A stretch of DNA of 64,000 nucleotides from Schistosoma mansoni. Lineage: Eukaryota > Platyhelminthes > Trematoda > Strigeidida > Schistosomatidae. Under the pieces are notes generated by a model. That model was not told the DNA's origin. It ran no database searches and worked only from the letters and a program-made list of their open reading frames with translations. Below are positions 1-10,500 of this stretch, piece after piece; position 1 is the stretch's first letter; every line of letters starts with the position of its first letter. The DNA lies in assembly GCF_000237925.1 (NCBI RefSeq), contig NC_031496.1:907396-971395 (forward strand), written 5' to 3'. Both the position numbers and the translations under genes were made by a program.

Positions 1-28
1 CATACACACACACGCACACACACACGCA
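1..28. repeat. (CA)n microsatellite
   Basis: The window opens in a CA dinucleotide run with occasional CG steps. It is a simple repeat and nothing else is visible up to about position 106. Confidence 0.8.
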
Positions 29-106
29 AAATGTACTATCCTAACAGAAAGTATTGATATTTACTTGTTTTGAGAAGGGATTTAGTGAAGATTTCAATAT
101 TTTTCA

Positions 107-396
107 TAGTTGAAATCATGAGTCAGTGGAAGCTAGATCACTATAGAAAACCTGGAAGCACTGCTTGACAGCTGTTTCGTTCTATTGTGGAACTCCTCAG
201 CAGTGCGCATCGATCGGATGCCGGTCTAGTGGTTAAGCGCTCTGGTGCGAGACTGGTAGCTCCTGGGTTCGAATCTCGTGAGGCGGGATCGTGGATGTGC
301 ACTGTTGAAGAGTTCCACAATAGGACGAAACGGCCATCCAGTACTTCCAGGTTTTCCATGGTGATCTAGCTTCAATTAACTAATGAATTCAACTAT
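107..396. repeat. H1 (SM-alpha-type) hammerhead SINE, two copies in inverted arrangement
   Basis: 107-212 reads as H1 on the minus strand and 213-396 as H1 on the plus strand. The plus copy has an A-box-like stretch (ggtctagtggttaagcg), a B-box (gggttcgaatc) and the standard H1 tail ending in ttcaacta. The minus copy keeps a hammerhead core (ctgaggag, then cgaaac) near 154-211 with a three-base insert before stem I. The plus core is altered (ttgaagag). Known of the family: SM-alpha repeats in schistosomes combine a Pol III promoter with a self-cleaving hammerhead. Confidence 0.8.
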
Positions 397-695
397 TAAA
401 AGTTTGAAATTAGTTTAGTCAAATGTGTTTTAAAACAAAAGAAAGAAGATTTGGTAGACAATAGCTTTGAATGATTCCTTGATATGGTGTCTAATTAGGC
501 TTCCAAAACCAGATTATGTTTATAAGGAATATTCAAATGATTAAAGCTGAATTGACACTATCATGTTTCTCTGTCGATCTCTAACTAAGCGATCTCTGTT
601 ATGCTATATGTGGACTTAATTCGCTTTTAAGATACTGTACAATTATTTGGTATATTTGTTTAGATTTTTCTTTCTGAATGGTAGTTATTTAATCA

Positions 696-1207
696 GTTTT
701 ATGCGCTGGTACGGCCGAGAATGGGGAGAGTCCGCTTTCCCTCTCCAAATGCTCTCTCATGGTGACGTGCATACAATCACTGTCAGGGGAGTCCTACTCA
801 CTGACTTCTCACTGCATTACTGTTGTTTATTAAATTGAGAGGACAAAAAGTGAATGTTCGATGCTTCTACCGGTTCGGTGGATATGGAGGATCCACTTAG
901 AGCAGTTGGAAAACCATCATTCTAAACGAACGGTGCATATGGGTTTCAGGATTCTGAGAGAACAAATGGCTTATAAACCAATTATTGGCCATCAGCTACA
1001 ATGGGACTATATCTCCTTACGTTGCTCTATCGCCTTGCGGATCAGACCTTTAAGTCAAAGTCTCGGGGAGTGGCCTCCTAAGAAAACCAAGCTCTTCAGT
1101 TGGGGAACTTGGGTAGTATCACATTCCATACACAAATCAAGTGACTTGTTTGGCACATATGTATCTGGTGCCCCTTTATACCAATAGTTATGTGTTTGAA
1201 TGAATAA
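696..1207 (+). repeat. Family T retroposon (unclassified, 3'-tailed), near full length
   Basis: The family reads, in element orientation, from a head like ccctggtacggccgagagtg to a 3' end like ggtgccyctttgtaccaata followed by tgtgtttaaataaataaa. This copy runs from ctggtacggccgagaatggg to the gtgtttgaatgaataa tail. It ends about 40 bp before the acceptor of the first TPR exon. Reading frames inside it are incidental. Confidence 0.75.
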
Positions 1208-1248
1208 CAACTAAATTATATTGTGTTCTATTTCAATTTGACCTTCAG

Positions 1249-1562
1249 GTTTTAGGACGTTTAAATGATGCATTAAAACAAATTACACATACTCTAAATA
1301 TATATTATGATTATCAAGAATCTAATTCTAATGAATTCATTGGTAAGAAGCAAACATCTTCATCTGAAGATCATAACAGATTGCTAGCTGATGCTTATGA
1401 TTGTAGAGCTATTATATATTTACAACTTGGAAGACCACAATGTGCTATTGATGATCTTACAACTGCAATTCGTTTAAATCATTATTCTGCAAAATATCTT
1501 GTCAATCGTGGTGTTGCATATTTTCGTAATCATCAATTGATGCCTGCTATGATTGATTTCAA
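1249..1562 (+). CDS. TPR gene, exon (first in window)
   Basis: The exon is open from the acceptor tttgaccttcag to the donor caa|gtaagat, 314 nt. It encodes a Ser/Asn-rich linker followed by two TPR units. The exon before it is outside the window, so the phase at its start is inferred from the open frame. Confidence 0.8.
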
Positions 1563-4500
1563 GTAAGATATACATTATAATGATTTGTTTGATATATAAC
1601 TTCATATTGAATAGATGCTTTTAATAGTTGAGATCATGAATCAATTGATGCTAGACCATCATGGAAAACCTGGAAGTACTGGATGGCCGTTTCGTCCTAT
1701 TGTGAGACTCCTCAGGAGTGTGAATCCACGATCCTGCCTCGCGAAATTCCAACCCAGGACCTATCAGTCTCGCGCGCGAGTGCTTAACCTCTAGACCACT
1801 GAGCCGACATCCAACGGTATTGATGTCTAACTTCAACCAATCCACGAAATTGAGCGACATATTCACCGATGTATTTAGTGAGTTGATATCTCACAATAGA
1901 CCTGGTTGAACTCCACTGATCACTGCTTCTCACTAGAACTTCAAATAAAAGTCTGTTGACATGGACTTTAACTAAATCATTACAAGTTCTAATTAAAAAC
2001 TATGAGCTCTGATGTTAATCAAGTTGAATTTGAAACAGTAGCTCATTCATGATAGCCAATAAACACCCCCATAAGTCAACTCAGAGTTGAATAATCTCCA
2101 TTACAAACGTTTTACTTTATTACGAATATTCCTAGCAACTAATATTACTTATCATGATATTTCGTACCAAAAAAGGATACTGTTTAATAAATCATCAAAA
2201 AAATGGGAACTTCTTGTCAAAAAAAGAACTAATACTTGTTTTAACATCATAATGCCTTAAATTTAATTCCTAGATACAAACAGGAATTTTTCAAAGACTT
2301 ACTTACTTACGCCTGTTACACATCATGGAGAAGCATAAGTCACCCAACAATATTCTTCATCCAATTATGTCCTCGGCAATCATTTTCACTTGTTATTCAT
2401 CATTTTCATGGGTGCTTCCAATTGTCGAAGCAGTGTCTTCTTTGGCCTTCCCCGTTTCCGTTTCCGTTCAATATTCCAAGTTAGTACTTGCTTCATGATG
2501 CAGCTTGATGATTCCCGAAATATATGTCCTATCGACTTTCAACGTCTTTTCCTAATTTCTTCCTCATCTGTAAGCTGGTTTGTTCTCTTCCATAGTAGGC
2601 TGTTGATGATGGTATCCGACGAACAGACACTGAGTATCTCGTGTAGACAATTGTTTCGAAATACTTGTACATTTTTGATGATGGTTGTGGTAGTTCTCCA
2701 AGTTTCAGCTTAGTACAGTAGAACTCTCTTGACGTTCGTATTCAAGATTCTCACACTGATATTGGTTGACAGTTGTTTTGAGTCCTATATGTTCTTCAAC
2801 TGTAAGAATGCAGCCCTCACTTTGTCAATCCTCGAATTTACGTCTGTATCAGATACTCTCTGTTCATTGATGATACTGACCAGGTACGTAAATATTTCCA
2901 CCTCATCCAGAGCTTCTGGATCAAGTGTGGTTGAGTTGTTGTTCTCTGTGTTGCATTTGGGGATCTTGCTTATTCTTTTGTGTATGTTGAGGCCTACTGA
3001 TGCAGAGGCTGCTGCTACACTGATTGTCTTCATCTGCATTTATTGATGTGTATGGGATAGAAGGGCCAGGTCATCTTTCAAGTCCAAATCTTCTAATTGA
3101 TTCCGAAATATCTATTATAATTCGTGCTTCCTCTCAGATTTCGAGGTTTTCATGATCCAGTCGTCCACCATCAGAAAAATAAGAAATGTAGAGAATGGGC
3201 AGACTCGTCTGACTCCGATCCTCATTTGGAATGTATCTGTCAACTGTCCTCCATGAACCACTTTGAACTGTAGTCCGTCGTATAAATTCTGGATCATGTT
3301 GACGATCTTCTCAGGAACACCATAGTGTCGGAGAAAGTTTTGTAAGGTTCTCTTATCCACACTTTTCTTTTCGTCCCATCATATCATCATAACCGATGTT
3401 GTCCATTCCGACTTTGGCGTTTAGGCCTCCCATCAGGATTGTCAGATCCTTTTCTGAAAACTTCGATTTGATCGACTGCAGGCTGTCATTGAACTGATCT
3501 TTATCGCTGTCGTTACTATCATTGGTGAGTGCATAACTTCGGATAACATAAATTATGATATCCTCCTTGTTTGTTTTGAAGGATGCTTTGATAATCCTGT
3601 GTCCATGAAGTTCCCACCCAATATGTGCATTCTTTAGATAGCATCAGAGCAACTCCCTGAATGTGTAGAGCATTTTCCTCTTCTTGATCCGAGTACAGTA
3701 ACATCTCTCCCAAATCTAATTTTTTGTGTTCAGCTTTTTTCCAATGAATTTCACTTAGTCTACAAACCGCCTAGTTGTATCTACTCGTTTCCACAGTTAT
3801 TCGATCGATCTTTCCGGTCTACCACTTTGTCCAAGCATTCCATCTACCTATATATTAATTTTTGCTCTGATTGTTAGGAGGAGCATCGAACTCATGACTT
3901 CCAAAAAATCTTGTCTTTCATTCTCAAGTGTCATGTTTCTTTCTTCAACTCGGTGAGTAGAGTTTAAATTGTTTAATTTGTTTAATCTCCTTAGTATTTT
4001 TCAACATTGTTTTTTCTTCCTGTGGGATGGTATTGCCGACCCCACGTTGGACCATCCTACTTTACCCTAGATTATGACTGGCAGTAACTCTAGAAGATCT
4101 ATAGGCAGTTTTTTTTCGAAGACTCGCCAAACTACATTCTGTACAACTAAGATTTTATTATCAAAAGGGAATCTATGGAGATTTTAGTAATTTTATAGTT
4201 GAAATAATGAGTCAATTGAAGCTAGACCACCATGGAAGACTTGGAAGCACTGGATGGTCGTATCAAATGCTCACTAGTGATTAGCTCCAAGATGTATTTC
4301 CTTGAGTTCTAGTGGGAAGCAGTGATTAGTGGAGTTAAACCAGAACTGTTGTGAGATAGTAACACACTGAAGAAAATGGTGGATGTGTCGCTCAATTTCG
4401 TGGATCGTTTGAAGTTAGACATTAACACCGTTGGATGCCGGCTCAGCGGTCTAGTTTATTTATTTATTTAAACACATAAATATTGGTACAAGGAAGCACC

Positions 4501-7500
4501 AGATACATATGCCCACACTCGGAGCCTTTGACCTAAACATTTGATCCACCATGCAGTGGAGCTTCGTGAGGAGATTCAGTCTCATGGTATCCGTTGACCA
4601 ACGATTGATTCATACGCCATTTGTTACCTCAGGATACTGGAGCCTATGTGCACCATTGGTTTGGAATCAGGGTTTTCCAACTCCCCTAGGTGGAACTTCC
4701 GTGTCCACCAACCCGGTTAAAGCACCGAGCATTCGCTTTTCATCCTCTCAATTTCGTAAACAACATTAATGCTATGAGAAGTCAGTGAGTAGGACTTCCT
4801 TGGCAGAGACTATATACGTGTGGCCATGTGAGAGCATTTCAAGAGGGAGAGCGGACTCTCCCCACTCTCGGCCATACCACGGCATTTGGGGGCAGTGGTC
4901 TAGAGGTCAAGCGCTCGCGCGCGAGATTGATAGGTCCTAGGTTCGAATCCCGTGAGGCGGGATCGTGGATACGTACTGCTGAGGACGAAACGGCCTTCCA
5001 GTACTTCCAGGTTTTCCATGATGGTCTAGCTTCAATTGATTCATGATTTCAACTATATGATTATTATATATTATATCTTATTATACTACTGATTTACACT
5101 AAAAAACTTTACTATTAATTCTATTTAAAGAAATGCAATACAACTTGATTCAACAAATCATTTAGCTTATTATCATCAATCATTAATTTATTTACATCAT
5201 GGACAAATTGAACAATCTGAAACTATAATTAATATACTACTTAATTATAATAACCAATCAATATGTTTAGATCCAAGTTCATGGTTATTACGATCCATTA
5301 TTAGATTGATCAAATATCAATCAAAGAATAGTGATCATCATGATGATGATGATGAGGATCAACTATTAAAAGAAGCCTTGAATGATATTCATCAAGCTGA
5401 ACAACTCATTCTACCTAAATTAAATGATCATTTAACATGTTGGCCACATTTACATTATACTAAAGGACAAATTTTATATCAATTAAAGAAGTATAAAGAA
5501 GCTGAAGAAGAATTTACAAAAGGTAAGAAAGTTTTATGAGTATGGATTATCGTTATGATTCCATCTGTAACTCTTCTAGAGTGACTGACGGTCTTAAGCC
5601 CAGGGTATAGGAGGAGGGTTGAGCATGGGGTTAGCGACCTCATCTCGTAGAAATACTAACTCACTAAAAAAACGCTAGACAGAAAAAATAAATAAATATT
5701 ATATATAGTTAAAATCATGAGTCAATTGAAGCTAGACCACCATGGGAAACATGGAATCACTGGACGGCCGTTACGTCCTGTTGTGGGACTTCTCAGCAGT
5801 GCTCATTCACGATCGCGCCTCGCGGAATTCGAACCCAGGACCTACCAGTCTCGCGCCAGAGCACTGAACCACTAGGCCACTGAGCCGACATTCAACGTTG
5901 TTAATGTCTGACTTCAACCAATCCACGAAGTTGAGCAACCATTTCACCATTGTCTTCAGTGAGTTGATATCTCAAAACACACCTGGCTGAACTTCACTGG
6001 TTACTGCTTCTCACTAGAAATCCAGGAAATACCTCTTGGAGCCAGTCACTAGTTAACATATGATAAATATTATCTTGATAAGATTTGAAAATCTTTGCAA
6101 ATAATGGTATATTCAAACATAGTTTTATCTTAAAGATGGATAGTAGCTAGCAGTGGAATCCAGGTTGACGCGTGTTTCGTCTTCTTTTGGGACTCGTCAA
6201 CTGGATGTACCTATATCTCAGAGTTGATGTTTACTCTGGGACTCGAACCCAGAATCGTTCGATTCAAATGCCTTATCTTATTTGTTATATGGTCATGGAT
6301 TATATTTAAGACTTTCAAATATCTAAGAATGTGAATTAGATGTAGGTTATTCATTCAGGGATGTTAGGCAAGGTTGCTTTCTATCACCCTTTCTCTTTCT
6401 CGTGGTGATCGACTGGATCAAGAAGACGTCAACATCTGGAGGGAAGCACGAGATACAGTGGACAGATAGGATGTAGCTGGACAATCTAGACTTCACAAAT
6501 GATCTGGCTCTTCTATCACACACGCAACAACAAATGTAGGAGAAGACGAACAGTGTAACAACAGCCTCAGCAGCAGTAGGTCTCAATATAAACAAAGGGA
6601 AAAGCAAGACTCTCCGATACAATGTAGCATGCAACAATCGAATTACACTTGACGGAGAAGCTTTGGAGAGTGTGGAAACCTTTACATATTTGGGCAGCAT
6701 GATTTATGAATACGGTGGATCTGATGCAGATGTGAGGGCGAGGATCGGAAAAGCAAGAGGAGCATATTTACAACTGAAGAACATCTGCAACTCAAAAAAA
6801 TTGTCAACCAACACCAAGGTTAGAATTTTCAATACAAATGTCAAGACGATTCTACTGTATGAGGCGGAGACGTGGAGAACTACGAAAGCCATCAGCCGGA
6901 AGATACAGGTGTTTATTTACAGTTGTCTACGCAAAATACTTCGGATCCGTTGACCAGACACTATCAGCAACAAGTTACTGTGGGAGAGAACAAACCAGAT
7001 TCCAGTGGAGGAAGAAATCAGGAAGAAGCGCTGTAAGTGGATAGGACATACATTGAGGAAAGCATACAACTATGGCACAACGCAATCCCTCACATGGAAT
7101 CCTGAAGGCCAAAGGAAAAGAAGAAGACCAAAGAACACAATACGACGAGAAATGCAAACACACATTAGAAGAATGAACAACAATTGGATAGAACTAGAAA
7201 GGAAGGCCGAGGAGAGAGTGGGCTTGAGAATGCTGGTCGGCGGCCTATGCTCCATTGGGGGTAACAGGCGTAAGTGAGTAAGTGTTCAGTCAGGATCTAA
7301 CAATGTAAATTCTAAATTTTAATCTTTCATCTAACTTTTTTTTGTATTGTAATCGGAATTGTACATCAAATTAGTTATTACATAAGCATGTTCAATAAAC
7401 AGTCAACTTATTGAACGAAAGTTTATAGTCTCATCAATCTGATCAATATTTCTACCTAAAACACTATATCTAGGTTCAACCATAGCCATTTGTTAGCTTC

Positions 7501-10500
7501 ATTATACATCAAGCCCCAAAATGTCCTGGTATGACAAGGGTTGGGGAAAGTCTGCTCTTCCTCTCGAAATACTCTCACATAACCATGTGCATACAACCAC
7601 TACAAGGTAAGTCCTAATCATTGCCTTCTCGCAGCATTACTGTTGTTTACGAATGTTCAACGCTTTAACCAAGTCGGTGAATCCACCTAGAGGAGTTGGA
7701 AAACCCTCATTCCAAACAAATAGTGCACACGGGCTCCAGGATCCTGAAGGAACAAAAGGCGTATGAATCAATCATTGGTGACCGGTTACTATGGTACTAT
7801 ATCTCCTTACGTTCCTCCACTCCCTTGTGGATTAGACCTTTAGGGTCAAAGTCTCTGAGAGCAACCCCTACTTCAGTTTGGTCACCCGGACAATATCCTA
7901 ACCCTTACACAAATCAATAATAACTGTTACTAGCCTCATTGTTATTGTATGTTGCATATAGATATATATGAGTTTTCTTTATTAACTTAACTATCATGAT
8001 AATCTTTGTTATTCATCCTGATAATATCAATCAGGGTAACGAATATTAATAATAATAATAATAATAGTCAATGATTTCAATTGTCTCGAGTTCTTCAAAC
8101 AACCCCTAAATTCTATCAAATGAGGAATACATTTGCGTACGTGCATACGTGCGTACGTACGTGTATGCGTGCGTGCGTGCGCATGTGTGTGTGTACATGC
8201 GTGCGTACATGTGTACTCATTTCTATGTTGCTATGATCATTCCCTCTCTCTCTCTCTCTCTTTCAAAAAAAAACAAAAAAAGGGGGGATACAATATTGGT
8301 TTATATAATTTTATACTTATATAGATAATATACAAATTAATGTGTATGTTAATATTAATATACGCCCTAATAGAAATGAATGAATTTGCTTATTATTATT
8401 ATTATCGTTAGTTTCAAAATAAACAGACAAATGATACTTTCATGAAACCGCCCTAATGAGTTGAAAAAAAAGAAAAATTCGATAGATTTACTTATCCGGT
8501 AGTAAAATGTTCAGTAATTCAGTTTTCATTAAAAAAACTTAAAAGATGTTCGAATCTTGCGATATCGGATCGTAGATGCGCATTGCTGAAGAGTCCCACG
8601 AAATTGGACGAAAGAGCTGTACAGTGCTTTAAGGTTTTTCATTCATGGTCTAGCTTCAATTGATTCATGATTTCAACTTTGGGAAAAACCCAAAGATGTT
8701 CGAATCTTGCGAGATGGGATCGTAGATGTGCATCGCTAAAGAGTCCTACAAAATAGGACGAAACGGCTATCCGGTGCTTCCAGGTTTTTCCTTGATAGTC
8801 TAGCTTCAATTGATTCATGAGTTCAACTTTGGGAAAAACTCAAAGATGTTCTAATCTTGCGAGATAGGATCGTGGATGCATACTGCTGAGGAGTACCACG
8901 AAATAGGATGAAACAGCTGTTCAGTGCTTTCAGGTTTCTCCTTGATGATCTAGCTTCAATTGAGTCATGATGTTCATATATACATATGCGTCGCACAAAT
9001 CACTTGATTTGTGTGTGAGGTGTGATACTACCCGGGTGCCCAAATCGAAGGGGGTGGTTTTCTTAAGTGGTCACACTTAGAGCCTTCGACGTAAAAGGTC
9101 TAATACACAAAACAGTGGAGCAATGTCAGGAGATGAAGTATCATAGTAGCCGGTGACCAACAGATGGTTCATACACCATTTGTTTCCTTCTGGTCCTGTA
9201 ACTCAAAGATGTTCCAATCTCACAAGGCGAGATCGTGGATGCGCACTACTGATGAGTCCTACAAAATAGGACGAAACGGCTGTCCAAGTTTTCCATGGTG
9301 GTCTAGCTTCCATTGACTCATGATTTCAACTTTACTTTGAGACAAGTAAAACAAACAAAACAATAAAGATGAAATTATTGTATTCATGAATGTAGAACAC
9401 TTTATGCAACTACTATCATAGACTATATTCTATCAGTAATCTAGGTTATTAGAGAGTCTAAGTTGGTAGTTTAGTGTTATAGAGTGTTTGACTTCAAAAC
9501 TGTACATTATTGATTCAAATCCCATTTCACTTCTTATAAATATTGGTACAAAGGGGTACAGAACACAGACGTGCCACACAAGTCAATTGATTTGTGTATG
9601 GGATGTGACACTACCCAGGTTCCCAGACTGAAGCACGTGGTTTTCTTAAATGGCCACACCTAGAGCCTTTGACCTAAAGGTCTAGTCCACAAGGCAGTGG
9701 AGTAACGTAAGAAGATTCAGTCACATGTTAGCCGGTGACCAACACTAGGTTCATACACCAATTGTTTCCTTCGGATCCTATAACCCATGTACACCACTGG
9801 TTTGGAATGAGGGTTTTCCAACTGCTCTAACTGGATCCTCCATATCCACCAAACCGATTAAATCACCGAATATTCGCTTTTCGTCCTCTCAATTTCTTAA
9901 ACAACAGTAATGCAGCGAGGAGTCATTGAGAAGGACTTCCTTTGCAATGGCTGTATACTCGTGGCTATATGAGAGTATTTCGAGAGAGAGAGAGAGAGAG
10001 GGCTGAGTCCTCCCACTCTTAACCGTACCGGCGCATTTAAGGGCACTTCACTTCTTAGGTCTAGACTATCGGATATTCACACTATTTCAAACACCTAAAA
10101 CATTCAAGAAATAGAAAATCCAACACACATAAAAAGTGCTTCCAAATTATCACTGCAGCCTAGATTGTCAACTAACTGTATTACATCTCTATTAAGAGTA
10201 ATATTAGACGGTACTATGGTTGTTTCATCTTTGTTGTCTTTAAAATGATATTTGATTGTAATGATAGTTAGAAATAATCATTATAAATATTCATTATAGA
10301 CTGATCGTATTTCATGTACCATTGAAAACTAAGAAACACTGAACAGCTATTTTACCGTTCTACAAAACTTTTCTGCTTTGCTTATTAATGTATCCATCAG
10401 GAATCGAACTCAGGACATCGAATTACTAGGTTAAGCGTTCGCGCGCGATATCGAAGGTCCTGGGTTAGAATCCCGCTACTGGGATCGTGGGTGCACACTG

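Noticed and set aside
240-280. tRNA gene candidates at the A-box/B-box stretches of H1 and H2 copies
   Set aside because: The acceptor and anticodon arms do not form proper tRNAs and the heads are joined to ribozyme units; they are SINE promoters, not functional tRNA genes.
861-1187. 108-aa plus-strand frame
   Set aside because: It lies wholly in a family T retroposon; other copies of the repeat do not preserve the frame.
8130-8324. Cys/Val/Arg-rich plus frame
   Set aside because: Encoded by the GT/CG simple repeat and the (CT)n tract.
8542-9336. CRISPR-like regular spacing
   Set aside because: Eukaryotic repeat DNA; the units are 150 bp of ribozyme sequence without short repeats and unique spacers.
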